Assembly: GCA_011959925.1 (NCBI GenBank)
Contig: BLMD01000235.1
Coordinates: 1 to 64,000, forward strand
Origin: Lachnospiraceae bacterium
GTDB lineage: Bacteria > Bacillota > Clostridia > Lachnospirales > Lachnospiraceae
Direction: 5' to 3'
Length of the DNA: 64,000 nt
Below, in pieces: positions 25,959 to 36,086 of this stretch. The notes beneath the pieces were generated by a model. That model was not told the DNA's origin. It did no database searches and saw only the letters and a list, made by a program, of their open reading frames with translations. Position 1 is the first letter of the stretch; every line of letters begins with the position of its first letter. The position numbers were made by a program, and so were the translations under genes.

Positions 25959-26869
25959 CACACAGAGAAATGCTTTTCTGCATGGCGGCTGTTTTTGTAT
26001 GCGCGGCAGCAGCCGTCTGGGTATGCTGTGTCAGATACCAGATGCGGAAAATGATGGAACAGATGAATCGCATGATGGAAGAAGCGATTGCGGGAGATTT
26101 TCGAGAGGAAGTGTATGATGAGAGCATGCGTTCTTCTGTGGAGGGGAAGCTGGCGCATTATCTTGCTTCTTCGAAAGTATCTGTACAGAATTTGAACCGG
26201 GAAAAGGAAAAGATAAAAGAACTGATTGCAGATATTTCTCATCAGACCAAGACGCCTGTTGCAAATATTTTGCTTTATTCCCAATTGCTGTCAGAAAAGG
26301 AATTGCAGAGAGATGGCAGGGAATGCGCGGATCAGTTGAAGCATCAGGCTGAGAAGCTAAATTTTCTGATTGGATCCCTGGTAAAAATATCCAGATTGGA
26401 AACGGGAGTGCTGACACTTCGTCCCGTCAGAGACAATGTGTCTCATTTGATGGAAGAAGTAATTGCCCAGATTGCGCCGGGAGCAAAAGAAAAAAATATA
26501 GTTCTCGATTTTGAGCCGAACGATTTGTATGCCTGTTTTGATCGGAAATGGACAGCGGAGGCAGTCTATAATATAGCAGACAATGCCGTGAAATATACGC
26601 CGCAGGGAGGAAACGTTGCCATAGATCTTTTGGATACGGAATTGTTTGTAAGAATCGCCGTACAGGATACCGGAATCGGCATACCGGAGGAGGAAACGGC
26701 AAAAATCTTCGGGAGGTTTTACCGTTCGCATACAGTCAGCGATCAGGAAGGCGTTGGAATCGGACTGTTTCTGGCCAGGGAAATTATTGCAAAAGAAGGC
26801 GGATATATCCGAGTAAAGTCGAAAACAGGAAAAGGCAGTTCTTTTTTCGTATATCTTGTAAAGGCGTAG
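25955..26869 (+). CDS. Sensor histidine kinase paired with the OmpR-type regulator
   Basis: A 304-residue kinase with one N-terminal membrane segment (about residues 7-28) and no sizeable extracellular domain. This is the 'intramembrane-sensing' layout common next to ABC exporters. The H-box is DISHQTKTPVANI (His96), the N-box is YNIADNAVKYTPQGG, and the G-boxes are DTGIGIPEEE and GVGIGLFLAREI. With so little sensor domain it may receive its signal from the ABC transporter encoded after it. Confidence 0.9.
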   Translation: MTHREMLFCMAAVFVCAAAAVWVCCVRYQMRKMMEQMNRMMEEAIAGDFREEVYDESMRSSVEGKLAHYLASSKVSVQNLNREKEKIKELIADISHQTKTPVANILLYSQLLSEKELQRDGRECADQLKHQAEKLNFLIGSLVKISRLETGVLTLRPVRDNVSHLMEEVIAQIAPGAKEKNIVLDFEPNDLYACFDRKWTAEAVYNIADNAVKYTPQGGNVAIDLLDTELFVRIAVQDTGIGIPEEETAKIFGRFYRSHTVSDQEGVGIGLFLAREIIAKEGGYIRVKSKTGKGSSFFVYLVKA

Positions 26870-26914
26870 TCATCCGGCAGATGAAATCTTACAGAACCGT
26901 TAGATTTTGATTTG

Positions 26915-26950
26915 TCTGGAAAGAATCTGGAAAGATTTATGTCTTATGAT
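26915..26950 (+). promoter_or_regulatory. Direct-repeat operator and promoter of the FtsX-type ABC operon
   Basis: TCTGGAAAGA occurs twice, at 26915-26924 and 26926-26935, an 11-bp period (one helical turn), as expected for tandem OmpR-family binding. A TATGAT -10 lies at 26945-26950 and no -35 consensus exists at the right place, which suggests an activated promoter. Confidence 0.6.
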
Positions 26951-26994
26951 TGGTATCACAGAAAATAAAAAGATACGAACAGGAGGACATAAGC

Positions 26995-27672
26995 ATGACG
27001 ATATTAGAGACAAAAAATCTGCAAAAAGTGTATGGATCCGGAGAAACAGCCGTTCATGCGCTGCGCGGCGTGGACCTTAACGTGCAGAGAGGGGAATTTA
27101 TTGCGGTTGTCGGGACTTCCGGCAGCGGAAAATCTACGCTTTTGCATATGTTAGGCGGTTTGGACCGCCCGACAGCGGGAGAGGTGATTGTAGACGGCAA
27201 ATCCATTTTTTCATTAAAGGATGAGGCGCTGACGATTTTCCGGCGCAGAAAGATCGGTTTTATTTTTCAAAATTATAACTTGGTTCCTGTCTTAAATGTC
27301 TATGAGAATATTGTACTGCCAATTCAGCTGGACGGAAATACGGTCGACGAAACCTATGTCGCTAAGATTATTCAGATCCTTGGCATAGAAAGCAAGATGA
27401 ATAATCTGCCCGGACAGCTTTCCGGTGGCCAGCAGCAGAGAGTGGCGATTGCAAGGGCTCTCGCCGCAAAGCCTGCAATCATTTTGGCGGATGAGCCGAC
27501 GGGAAATCTGGACACCCGCACAAGCCAGGATGTTATGGGACTTCTCAAGGTTACCAGCCAGAAATTTGGACAGACAATTATTATGATTACGCACAATGAA
27601 GAAATTGCACAGCTTTCCGACCGCCTGATCCGCATTGAGGACGGCAGGATTTTGGGAGGTGAGCAGGCATGA
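26995..27672 (+). CDS. ABC transporter ATP-binding protein (MacB/LolD type)
   Basis: A 225-residue ATPase with Walker [10 protein letters not shown] (from residue 40), Q-loop [11 protein letters not shown], signature [14 protein letters not shown], Walker [13 protein letters not shown] and switch THNEE. The start is ATG 26995 after AGGAGG (26981-26986); an in-frame upstream GTG at 26950 lacks a site. It pairs with the 886-residue FtsX permease that begins 4 bp before its stop. Systems with this layout expel or resist peptide antibiotics such as bacitracin. Confidence 0.93.
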   Translation: MTILETKNLQKVYGSGETAVHALRGVDLNVQRGEFIAVVGTSGSGKSTLLHMLGGLDRPTAGEVIVDGKSIFSLKDEALTIFRRRKIGFIFQNYNLVPVLNVYENIVLPIQLDGNTVDETYVAKIIQILGIESKMNNLPGQLSGGQQQRVAIARALAAKPAIILADEPTGNLDTRTSQDVMGLLKVTSQKFGQTIIMITHNEEIAQLSDRLIRIEDGRILGGEQA

Positions 27673-30329
27673 TTCGGGTGAGAAGCCAAAAAATTATTTC
27701 AAAATTATCAAAAAAAAGCCTGCAGACGAATCGTGTGCGGAATATGGTTGCCGTGTCTGCGATTGCTTTGACGACATTGTTGTTTACAGCGCTGTTTACC
27801 ATTACGGAAACGATGCTCTATACTTCGGAACAGCAGACGTTTCGTCAGGTGGGAGGAAGTTTTCACGGCGGATTTAAGAATCTGACGTTAGAGCAAAAGG
27901 AATTGCTGGAACAAGACGATGGGATTAAAGAATCGGGCAGCCGCCTGATGCTTGGCAGAGCAGCCGGGGAAGAATTTCGTAAAGTCCATGCAGAAATATC
28001 ATATATGGACGAGAATTACCGCAAATATGGCTTCTGCACTCCGGAATATGGAAGAGAGCCGCAGGAAGGCACAAAACAGATCGCCTGTGATACCAGAATA
28101 CTCAAATGCCTGGGAATCGAGCCGGAAATCGGCAGACAGGTTACCATGACATATGAAATCGGCGGTCTAAACAAAGAAGAGATTACCGATACGTTTGTGC
28201 TTTCCGGCTGGTGGGAATTTGACGCCGCCAGTTCTGCAAGCATGGCAATTGTATCAAAATCTTATGTGGATACCGTAATCATGAAACATCCGGTGGACTT
28301 TACAGATGATGCGAATGCAACGGGAACCTGGTCTTTGGATGTTTTTTTCGACAGCAGTCGGCACATTGAACAGGATTTGCTACAGATTTTAGACAGCCAC
28401 GGGTATCAGGCAGAAGATCAAATGAAAGAAAATTATATCGGCATTGGAGTCAATTGGGGATATGCGGCGGCTCAGATGTCAGAAAAATACGATGTTGAAA
28501 TGATTGCCGGATCCGCAGCTTTGGTTGTTTTGATTGTTATGACCGGATATTTGATTATTTATAATATTTTTCAAATATCGGTCAGCGGGGATATTCGTTT
28601 TTACGGACTGCTGAAGACGATCGGGACTACCGGCAAACAGATCAAACGGATGATCCGCCGCCAGGGTATTTTGCTTTCTGTCATGGGAATTCCCATTGGG
28701 CTTGTGCTTGGCTATTGTTCCGGGACAATCTTGGCGCCTCTTATCATTTCTTCTATGAATGACAGTAAAACATATCAGGTGTTTCGTCCGGGAATTTTTA
28801 TCGGAGCAGCGGCTTTTTCACTGGTTACCGTGCTTCTTTCCTGCGCAAAGCCCGGCAGGATGGCATCCAAAGTATCTCCGGTGGAAGCGGTTCGCTATAC
28901 GGACGTTTCATGCCGGACAAAAATGAAAAAAAGAAAAAGCAGCAGGACAAATGTGATCCGGATGGCGCGGGCGAACCTTGGAAGAAACAAAAAGAAAACG
29001 TTTCTTGTGGTTATTTCTCTGTCTCTGGCAGTTGTGCTTTTGCAGGCTACCTATACGTTTGCTTTAGGGTTTGACATGGACAAATTTCTGGAAAAATGGG
29101 TGGTTTCAGATTTTATTTTAGGAGACGCCGACTATTTTCAGTATCATTATCAAGGTTCCGGGGAGGCATTGCCGCAGGAGGATATTGCCGCCGTAGAGGC
29201 AGAAGGGGGAATTACCGAGAGCGGGCGCATTTATGCAAACCGCCTGGGCGTTATGGAATATGTTACGGAGGATTTATACCGTGAGTATTTTCGCGGAACA
29301 GATCCTGAGATGATAGAAGAAATGCTTGCAAAAGAAGAGCGCGATGCGGACGGAAAAGTTAAGATCAACGCGGCTTTTTACGGTATGGAGGAGTATCCTT
29401 TGAGCCAGCTGAATGTTTTGGAAGGAGACCTTGCAGATTTATATGATCCTGAAAAAAATGCCATTGCAGCCGTTTATATGGGAGATGACTACGGGGCGGT
29501 GATCGAAGGCTCGCAGTGGGCGAAAGTAGGGGATACCGTGAAAGTCCGCTATGTTTATGAATGGGAATATTCGGATGCGAAAACAGGCGAGATCATTCCT
29601 AAGGAGCAGGTTGATGTTTATGAAGGGGAACTCATTGCGAAAGAGAAGGAATATCAGGATGTTTCTTATGAAGTGGCTGCCTGCGTTACGGTAAAACAGG
29701 CCATGGGCTATCGTTTTTACGGAGATCATCAGTTTGTTTTAAATGCGCAGGTTTATCAGAGAGACAGAAAAAGCGCGGATGTGATGTCTTATTTATTTAA
29801 CACGGAGAAAGAAAATCTGTCATCTATGCAGAGCTTTTTGCAAAATTATACGGAGCATGTCAATCCCGTCCTGGATTTTGAGTCAAAAAGCCGCTATATC
29901 GAGGCGTTTGACGGGTATCGAACGATGTTTTTGATTGTCGGCACAGGTCTTAGTTTTATCATTGGACTGATTGGTATTTTGAATTTCTTCAATGCGATTC
30001 TGACTTCCATTTCTGTGCGCAGAAGAGAGTTTGCCATGCTGCAGTCGATTGGTATGACAGGAAAGCAGTTAAAACGGATGCTGATCTGTGAGGGATTGCT
30101 CTATGGCATATTTGCCGTCGCATGTTCTGCGGTCCTGTGTGCTGCTTTTGGGTATTTGATTAAAGCGGTAGTCAGCGGCATGTTCTGGTTTTTTACCTAT
30201 CGCTTTACATTGCTTCCTGTTATCGTTGTAATTCCTGTGTTTGCTGCCTTTGGGATTTTGCTGCCGCTGTTTTGTTATCGAAGTGTGGCAAAGCAGACGA
30301 TTGTAGAGAGACTTCGCCTGGGAGATTAA
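27669..30329 (+). CDS. FtsX-family ABC permease (antimicrobial-peptide exporter type)
   Basis: An 886-residue permease. A first membrane helix at about 22-42 is followed by a 230-residue extracellular domain. Three helices lie at about 275-400. A central helix near 440 starts a second extracellular domain (about 470-740), and three C-terminal helices follow (about 755-870). The two FtsX repeats have the typical motifs [15 protein letters not shown] and [18 protein letters not shown]. It resembles the long permeases of VexAB-like and peptide-sensing systems more than BceB, which has ten helices and a single large loop. The substrate is unknown. Confidence 0.9.
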   Translation: MIRVRSQKIISKLSKKSLQTNRVRNMVAVSAIALTTLLFTALFTITETMLYTSEQQTFRQVGGSFHGGFKNLTLEQKELLEQDDGIKESGSRLMLGRAAGEEFRKVHAEISYMDENYRKYGFCTPEYGREPQEGTKQIACDTRILKCLGIEPEIGRQVTMTYEIGGLNKEEITDTFVLSGWWEFDAASSASMAIVSKSYVDTVIMKHPVDFTDDANATGTWSLDVFFDSSRHIEQDLLQILDSHGYQAEDQMKENYIGIGVNWGYAAAQMSEKYDVEMIAGSAALVVLIVMTGYLIIYNIFQISVSGDIRFYGLLKTIGTTGKQIKRMIRRQGILLSVMGIPIGLVLGYCSGTILAPLIISSMNDSKTYQVFRPGIFIGAAAFSLVTVLLSCAKPGRMASKVSPVEAVRYTDVSCRTKMKKRKSSRTNVIRMARANLGRNKKKTFLVVISLSLAVVLLQATYTFALGFDMDKFLEKWVVSDFILGDADYFQYHYQGSGEALPQEDIAAVEAEGGITESGRIYANRLGVMEYVTEDLYREYFRGTDPEMIEEMLAKEERDADGKVKINAAFYGMEEYPLSQLNVLEGDLADLYDPEKNAIAAVYMGDDYGAVIEGSQWAKVGDTVKVRYVYEWEYSDAKTGEIIPKEQVDVYEGELIAKEKEYQDVSYEVAACVTVKQAMGYRFYGDHQFVLNAQVYQRDRKSADVMSYLFNTEKENLSSMQSFLQNYTEHVNPVLDFESKSRYIEAFDGYRTMFLIVGTGLSFIIGLIGILNFFNAILTSISVRRREFAMLQSIGMTGKQLKRMLICEGLLYGIFAVACSAVLCAAFGYLIKAVVSGMFWFFTYRFTLLPVIVVIPVFAAFGILLPLFCYRSVAKQTIVERLRLGD

Positions 30330-30362
30330 ACCGACGGCATAAGAATTATTTTGTATATCCGG

Positions 30363-30727
30363 TATAAAAAAGAGGGACGTTTTCATGGAATATGGGCAAA
30401 TATCATTGCTGCGTTGCTTGGAACGGTCACGCCGTTTTGCTGATGGGTATTTTCGGCTGGAAAGTTGCCGTTCTCTATGCAAATCTTGGCTTGGTGGTTG
30501 CCGTTGCAGGAGGTACTTTCATTGAAAAACTGAACCTTCAAAATCAAGTCGAGGAATATATACGCAGCGGTTGTGCGGTTGATATTTTGCAGGAACAACT
30601 GTACTTCAAAGACCGTATGAAATATGTCTGGGAACAGGTTGTTGCAACAGCGAAAAAAGTTGCGGCTATGGGTAAGGTGTTAAAACCGGGGGATATCATT
30701 ACGCTGCTTCATAAATTAGGTTTTTAG
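30363..30727 (+). pseudogene. UPF0718-type permease remnant with internal deletion
   Basis: Two colinear pieces of a UPF0718/YraQ-like permease lie in different frames. The first (about 30363-30440) reads GIWANIIAALLGTVTPFC. The second (about 30434-30665) reads VLLMGIFGWKVAVLY, VVAVAGGTFIEKL and FKDRMKYVWEQVVATAKKV. In intact members a Cys-rich loop and about 35 residues lie between these pieces. The last about 20 codons (KVLKPGDIITLLHKLGF) do not match the family. An open frame of 111 codons from 30392 remains but cannot encode a working transporter. No ribosome site of note precedes it. Confidence 0.65.
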
Positions 30728-30750
30728 GGTGCGGCAATACAGAGTGAAGA

Positions 30751-30779
30751 TTGACAGAAATCCATTTTTGCGTTATGAT
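30751..30779 (+). promoter_or_regulatory. Promoter of the DAHP synthase gene
   Basis: Near-consensus TTGACA (30751-30756), exactly 17 bp, TATGAT (30774-30779). The start codon is 55 bp downstream after GGAGGT. No leader peptide or attenuator was seen. Confidence 0.8.
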
Positions 30780-30833
30780 ACACACACATTCATACTGTAA
30801 CACGTCAAAGTGTAAAATTAACGGAGGTTTATT

Positions 30834-31868
30834 ATGGAGATGAAAATGGAATTTTTGCGGAAGCTGCCTGCGCCGGAGGAGTTAAAACAGCAGTTTCCCG
30901 TAAGCGCACAAATTGCGGAACAAAAAGCAAAACGAGACGAAGAAATCTGCCGGATTTTTGAAGGGAAAGACGATCGGCTGCTGCTGGTGATCGGACCGTG
31001 TTCTGCGGATCAGGAAGACGCGGTGATCGAATATATCACCAGACTGCGGGTCGTTCAGGAGAAAGTATCGGATAAGATCTATATCGTTCCGAGAATCTAT
31101 ACGAACAAACCGAGGACGATCGGCGTCGGGTATAAAGGCATGCTGCATCAGCCGGATCCGGAGAAAAAGCCGGATATGTTAAAGGGAATCATTGCCATCC
31201 GGCAGATGCATATGCGCGCAGTCCAAGAGACGGGCTTTACCTGTGCAGACGAAATGCTCTATCCGGAAAATCACAGATATCTTTCCGACCTGCTTTCGTA
31301 TGTGGCAGTCGGGGCAAGGTCGGCGGAAGATCAGCAGCACAGGCTGACGGCGAGCGGCATCGGAATTCCGGTCGGAATGAAAAACCCTACCGGAGGAGAT
31401 CTTACCGTTATGATGAATTCGATCATCGCAGCACAGTGCGGGCATACGTTCCTTTACAGGAGCTATGAAGTTAAGACGGAAGGAAATGAATATACACATG
31501 CGATACTGCGCGGATATGTGGACAAATTCGGGCGCAATATTCCAAATTACCACTACGAGGATTTAAAGCAGTTATTGGAATTATACGGAGAAAAAGAGAT
31601 TGCAAATCCCGCGGTGGTTATCGATACGAATCATTCCAATTCCGGAAAAAACTTCCTGGAGCAGATCCGCATCAGCAAAGATATTATGCACAGCTGCCGG
31701 GTTTCTTCCGATATTCGTGCGATTGTTAAGGGCCTTATGATTGAAAGTTATCTGGAAGACGGATCGCAGGCAGTGAACGGACACTGCTACGGAAAGTCGA
31801 TTACCGATCCTTGTCTCGGATGGGAAAAGACCGAGAGTCTGATTTATGAACTGGCGGAACTCTGGTAG
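30834..31868 (+). CDS. aroF: 3-deoxy-7-phosphoheptulonate synthase (class I, AroG/F type)
   Basis: The first step of the shikimate pathway: phosphoenolpyruvate plus erythrose 4-phosphate. The 344 residues match class I-alpha enzymes. Motifs: LLVIGPCSADQED near residue 47, RIYTNKPRTIGVGYKG (about 86-101), GMKNPTGGDL and IDTNHSNSGKN near the C-terminus. Whether Phe, Tyr or Trp inhibits it is not visible. It stands alone with its own promoter; aroC of the same pathway lies 30 kb away in the window. Confidence 0.94.
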   Translation: MEMKMEFLRKLPAPEELKQQFPVSAQIAEQKAKRDEEICRIFEGKDDRLLLVIGPCSADQEDAVIEYITRLRVVQEKVSDKIYIVPRIYTNKPRTIGVGYKGMLHQPDPEKKPDMLKGIIAIRQMHMRAVQETGFTCADEMLYPENHRYLSDLLSYVAVGARSAEDQQHRLTASGIGIPVGMKNPTGGDLTVMMNSIIAAQCGHTFLYRSYEVKTEGNEYTHAILRGYVDKFGRNIPNYHYEDLKQLLELYGEKEIANPAVVIDTNHSNSGKNFLEQIRISKDIMHSCRVSSDIRAIVKGLMIESYLEDGSQAVNGHCYGKSITDPCLGWEKTESLIYELAELW

Positions 31869-31920
31869 GCGTTTTTTGTTTCTGAAAACGGTAAGCAAAG
31901 CGGCTGTCTGAAACATTTGC

Positions 31921-31949
31921 TTGCGTAATCCATAAAATATCCGTATAAT
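31921..31949 (+). promoter_or_regulatory. Promoter of lepA
   Basis: TTGCGT (31921-31926), 17 bp, TATAAT (31944-31949), 37 bp before the LepA start with CGGAGGA as ribosome site. Confidence 0.75.
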
Positions 31950-31985
31950 AGATACGACGTAATATTTACAAATCGGAGGAAAACA

Positions 31986-33797
31986 ATGGCAGCAGATCAG
32001 AGCAGAATTCGGAATTTTTGCATTATTGCCCATATTGATCACGGCAAATCTACGCTGGCGGACCGCATTATCGAACAGACCGGTCTTTTGACCAGCCGGG
32101 AGATGCAGGCGCAGGTACTCGATAATATGGATTTGGAGCGGGAGCGGGGAATTACGATCAAATCCCAGGCAGTCCGTATCATATATAAAGCAAACGACGG
32201 AGAAGAATATATTTTTAATTTGATTGACACGCCGGGACATGTGGATTTCAACTATGAAGTTTCCCGCAGCCTTGCGGCGTGCGACGGAGCGATTCTGGTG
32301 GTAGACGCCGCGCAGGGCATTGAAGCGCAGACGCTGGCCAACGTGTATCTGGCATTGGACCATGACCTTGACGTTATGCCGGTGGTCAATAAGATCGACC
32401 TGCCCAGCGCCCAGCCGGAGGCAGTGATCGAAGAGATCGAGAATGTGATCGGCATCGAAGCGCAGGATGCGCCGCAGATTTCCGCGAAGACAGGGCTGAA
32501 TGTCGATCAGGTTTTAGAGCAGATCGTAACAAAAATACCCGCTCCCAAAGGAGATCCGGGCAATCCCTTACAGGCGCTGATCTTTGATGCGCTGTATGAT
32601 GCCTACAAAGGGGTGATCGTATTCTGCCGTGTGATGGAAGGGACGGTAAAGGTGGGAGACCACATCCGCATGATGGCGACGCAGGCGCAGGATGATGTGG
32701 TGGAGGTCGGTTATTTCGGAGCCGGTCAGTTTATTCCCTGTGACAGTTTAAGCGCCGGAATGGTAGGCTATATTGCGGCTGGTATTAAGAATGTCCGGGA
32801 TACGAGGATCGGCGATACGATTACACATGCAGACCATCCCTGCAGCGAACCGCTTCCGGGCTATAAAAAAGTAAATCCGATGGTATACTGCGGACTTTAT
32901 CCGGCTGACAGTGCAAAATATACGGATTTAAGAGAAGCTCTGGAAAAACTGCAGATCAACGACGCCTCCCTGCAATATGAACCGGAAACGTCTTTGGCGC
33001 TTGGATTTGGGTTCCGCTGCGGATTTTTGGGGCTTTTGCATCTGGAGATCATACAGGAGCGTCTGGAACGGGAATTTAACCTGGATCTTGTGACGACGGC
33101 GCCAAGCGTTATTTATAAGGTTCATAAATCAAACGGAGAAGTGATAGATCTTACAAATCCGTCCAATCTGCCGGATCCGTCCGAAATCGAGTATATGGAA
33201 GAATCGTTTGTTTCCGCGGAGATTATGGTCACGAGCGACTATGTGGGAGCGATTATGAAGCTCTGCCAGGAGCGGCGCGGGACGTATTTGAGCATGGAAT
33301 ATATGGAAGAGACGCGCGCGCTGATCAAATATGAGCTGCCGCTGAATGAAATTATCTATGACTTTTTTGACGCGTTAAAATCCAGGTCCAGGGGATATGC
33401 GTCGTTTGATTATGAATTAAAAGGATATGTACGTTCCGACCTTGTGAAATTGGATATTTTAATCAATAAAGAAACGGTGGATGCGCTCTCCTTTATTGTG
33501 TTTAAAGACAGCGCCTATGACAGAGGCAGGAAAATGTGCGAGAAGTTAAAGGGAGAGATCCCCCGGCATCTGTTTGAAATCCCGATTCAGGCGGCTGTCG
33601 GCGGCAAGGTGATTGCCAGAGAAACCGTCAAAGCCATGCGCAAGGATGTGCTTGCGAAGTGTTACGGCGGCGATATCACACGAAAGAGAAAGCTTTTGGA
33701 AAAACAGAAAGAAGGCAAGAAACGGATGCGCCAGGTAGGCAGCGTGGAGATTCCGCAGGAAGCATTTATGAGCGTATTAAAATTAGATGAGGATTAA
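31986..33797 (+). CDS. lepA: Elongation factor 4 (LepA)
   Basis: The ribosome-associated GTPase LepA, proposed to back-translocate stalled ribosomes or aid initiation and assembly. It has 603 residues, normal length. The GTPase motifs are [12 protein letters not shown] (near residue 18), DTPGHVDF and NKIDLP. Domain II and the LepA-specific C-terminal domain follow ([38 protein letters not shown] split across the tail, ending [16 protein letters not shown]). It is three bases upstream of hemW, a common Firmicutes pairing. Confidence 0.97.
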   Translation: MAADQSRIRNFCIIAHIDHGKSTLADRIIEQTGLLTSREMQAQVLDNMDLERERGITIKSQAVRIIYKANDGEEYIFNLIDTPGHVDFNYEVSRSLAACDGAILVVDAAQGIEAQTLANVYLALDHDLDVMPVVNKIDLPSAQPEAVIEEIENVIGIEAQDAPQISAKTGLNVDQVLEQIVTKIPAPKGDPGNPLQALIFDALYDAYKGVIVFCRVMEGTVKVGDHIRMMATQAQDDVVEVGYFGAGQFIPCDSLSAGMVGYIAAGIKNVRDTRIGDTITHADHPCSEPLPGYKKVNPMVYCGLYPADSAKYTDLREALEKLQINDASLQYEPETSLALGFGFRCGFLGLLHLEIIQERLEREFNLDLVTTAPSVIYKVHKSNGEVIDLTNPSNLPDPSEIEYMEESFVSAEIMVTSDYVGAIMKLCQERRGTYLSMEYMEETRALIKYELPLNEIIYDFFDALKSRSRGYASFDYELKGYVRSDLVKLDILINKETVDALSFIVFKDSAYDRGRKMCEKLKGEIPRHLFEIPIQAAVGGKVIARETVKAMRKDVLAKCYGGDITRKRKLLEKQKEGKKRMRQVGSVEIPQEAFMSVLKLDED

Positions 33798-33800
33798 CAA

Positions 33801-35012
33801 ATGAATGAATTGGAATTGTATATCCATATTCCGTTTTGCATGAAAAAATGCAATTACTGCGATTTTTTATCTGCTCCCGCGGATGAAAAATCGCAGTCTG
33901 CTTATATGGAAGGGCTGAAGAGAGAACTTGCTTTTTACGGAAAGAGATTTCCGGGAAGAGAGATTTCTACGATATATATCGGAGGGGGAACGCCCTCCTG
34001 GCTGCAGGAATCTTACATAGCAAAGCTGATGGAAGAGGTATATCGAGATTTTTCGGTTGCGAAAGATGCGGAAATTACGATTGAATGCAATCCGGGAACC
34101 CTGACAAAGAGTAAATTAAAATGTTATCAAACTGCCGGAATCAATCGTTTGAGTATCGGGCTGCAGTCTGCGGACGATGCGGAGTTAAAGCTTTTAGGAA
34201 GAGTCCATACGTTTGAACAGTTTCTGCGCAATTACGAACTGGCAAGGGAATGCGGGTTTCAAAACATCAATCTCGACCTGATGGATTCGCTTCCGGGGCA
34301 TACGCCGGAGAAATTTTATCAGACACTGGTCAAGACCGCCCGGTTGAATCCGGAGCATATTTCCTGTTATTCTCTGATTATTGAAAAAGGCACGCCGTTT
34401 TACGATCGGTATAAATTCGACATGATCAAGTTTCATGCGGGAATGCAGACCGAGGAGCTTCCGATGGAGGATACGGTGTATCAGATCGGGAAAATGACGC
34501 AGGATTTTCTGGCGGAAAGAGGATATCAGCAGTATGAGATCTCCAATTATGCCAAACCCGGATTTGCCTGCCGGCATAACATCGGCTATTGGAAGCGGTT
34601 TGAGTATCTGGGCGTTGGGTTGGGCGCTTCTTCGTTGCTTTCCGAAGTGCGTTACAGCAATGTGACAGATTTGGAAGAGTATATAGAAAAATCTTTTCAG
34701 ATAGAAGGAACACATGTGTTGGATGAAACGCTGCGCCGGACTGTTTTTTGCAGTTCACTGCATCAAAAAGCAGACGCGTTATCCCGCAATGCGCAGATGG
34801 AGGAATTTATGTTTTTAGGCCTGCGGATGACGGAGGGGATTGAAAAAAGCAGATTTTATCAGGCGTTCGGTTTTACGGTGGATTTCATTTACAAAGACGC
34901 GCTGTCCAAATTAAAATCAGAAGGGATGCTCGTAGAAACGCCGGTTTGGATTTATCTGACCGAACAGGGCATGGACCTGAACAATTATGCGGTATCGCAG
35001 TTTCTGCTTTAA
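33801..35012 (+). CDS. hemW: HemW family radical SAM heme chaperone
   Basis: A 403-residue radical SAM protein related to oxygen-independent coproporphyrinogen oxidase. The cluster cysteines are C13-x3-C17-x2-C20 (FCMKKCNYCDF). HemW proteins lack the activity of HemN and bind and transfer heme. It also has TIYIGGGTPSWL and IECNPGTLTKSK. In B. subtilis and many Firmicutes the gene lies directly after lepA, as here. No other heme genes are near. Confidence 0.92.
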   Translation: MNELELYIHIPFCMKKCNYCDFLSAPADEKSQSAYMEGLKRELAFYGKRFPGREISTIYIGGGTPSWLQESYIAKLMEEVYRDFSVAKDAEITIECNPGTLTKSKLKCYQTAGINRLSIGLQSADDAELKLLGRVHTFEQFLRNYELARECGFQNINLDLMDSLPGHTPEKFYQTLVKTARLNPEHISCYSLIIEKGTPFYDRYKFDMIKFHAGMQTEELPMEDTVYQIGKMTQDFLAERGYQQYEISNYAKPGFACRHNIGYWKRFEYLGVGLGASSLLSEVRYSNVTDLEEYIEKSFQIEGTHVLDETLRRTVFCSSLHQKADALSRNAQMEEFMFLGLRMTEGIEKSRFYQAFGFTVDFIYKDALSKLKSEGMLVETPVWIYLTEQGMDLNNYAVSQFLL

Positions 35013-35100
35013 GTGGTTTTTGGCCGGTAAGAAACCGATTTCCACTGTTTTCGGCAATGGAATTTTTACGCTTCTGAACGAATTTCAGACGCGCTCCCGG

Positions 35101-35129
35101 TTGCGAAAAGCCGCGCGGTGTGCTACTAT
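35101..35129 (+). promoter_or_regulatory. Promoter of the receiver/PocR kinase operon
   Basis: TTGCGA (35101-35106), 17 bp, TACTAT (35124-35129), about 100 bp before the start at 35231. Nothing else was recognised in the 35013-35230 gap. Confidence 0.55.
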
Positions 35130-35230
35130 TTCTTTAGGCAGGAGGGGCAGGTTTTGTCTTATAAATCCTGATGCGTACGCGCACCGTGCGTCATACATTA
35201 CTATATCAATGAAAAATGAGGGGGATCTGT

Positions 35231-36061
35231 ATGAGATACAAAACATTATTGATCGGACGCAATAATTCAATGATTGACGATTTTTTTAACCAGACAGAGG
35301 ATAAGTTTGAAGTGATGACTTCTTCGGTCCGGTATGAGGATATGATGCGGCATTTGAAATATGTGGATCCGGATATTTTTGTTTATTGTATTTATAATGA
35401 ATCTATGGATGTCTTCAGTCTGATGGCAAATATCAAAGAGCAGCTGTTCCAGCGAAAAGTTCCGTTTATTCTGATCGGATCCAAAGAGGACTGCGACGAA
35501 TTTGAAAGAAGTACGGCAAATGTTCCGGATCTTGTACTGCATAAGCCTCTGACGGCGGAAGCGATCACTCTGCAGCTTTCTAACTTTATGCGCGGCTGGG
35601 AATCGATCAAGTCAAAAACGAAAGACGCCATACAGAAAAATAAGACGGATCTTTCGGCGGGAGCCAAAGCGGGCGCGGATATACAGGAAGAAGAACCGAA
35701 AAGGAAGCATATCCTGGTTGTAGACGACAGTCCGATCATGTTAAAGACGTTAAAAGAACATTTACGGGACGATTACGATATTGCGACGGCTGTCAGCGGA
35801 AAAGTGGCGCTGAAATTTTTGGAACGCAGAAAAACGGACCTGATTTTGCTGGACTATGAGATGCCGGAGGAAAGCGGACCGGCCGTTTTGGAAAAGCTGC
35901 GCGCAAATCCGTCTACAAAAGATATTCCGGTTATTTTCCTGACAGGCGTAACGGACAGCGGGAAGATCAGGGAAGCGCTTGTTTTAAAACCACAGGGATA
36001 TCTGTTAAAACCGATCGATCATGATAAGCTGATGGATGCGATCACAAAAGTAATCGAATAA
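35231..36061 (+). CDS. Tandem-receiver response regulator (first receiver degenerate)
   Basis: A 276-residue protein without DNA-binding domain. Residues 1-118 fold like a receiver (YKTLLIGRNNS, PFILIGS, LHKPLT) but where the phospho-Asp should be the sequence is DIFVYCIYNES, so it is a pseudo-receiver. A linker (about 120-160, Lys/Ala-rich) leads to a true receiver with VVDDSP, phospho-acceptor Asp208 in LILLDYEMPEES and Lys in LLKPID. The start is ATG 35231 after GAGGGGGA; an in-frame ATG at 35216 overlaps that site. It is 25 bp before the PocR hybrid kinase and is the obvious phosphotransfer partner. Confidence 0.85.
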   Translation: MRYKTLLIGRNNSMIDDFFNQTEDKFEVMTSSVRYEDMMRHLKYVDPDIFVYCIYNESMDVFSLMANIKEQLFQRKVPFILIGSKEDCDEFERSTANVPDLVLHKPLTAEAITLQLSNFMRGWESIKSKTKDAIQKNKTDLSAGAKAGADIQEEEPKRKHILVVDDSPIMLKTLKEHLRDDYDIATAVSGKVALKFLERRKTDLILLDYEMPEESGPAVLEKLRANPSTKDIPVIFLTGVTDSGKIREALVLKPQGYLLKPIDHDKLMDAITKVIE

Positions 36062-36086
36062 AGCGGTACATAGAGAGGGTTCCTAT

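Noticed and set aside
31581..32363. A 260-codon minus-strand ORF across the aroF-lepA gap
   Set aside because: Antisense to two conserved genes and to the lepA promoter; no family resemblance.
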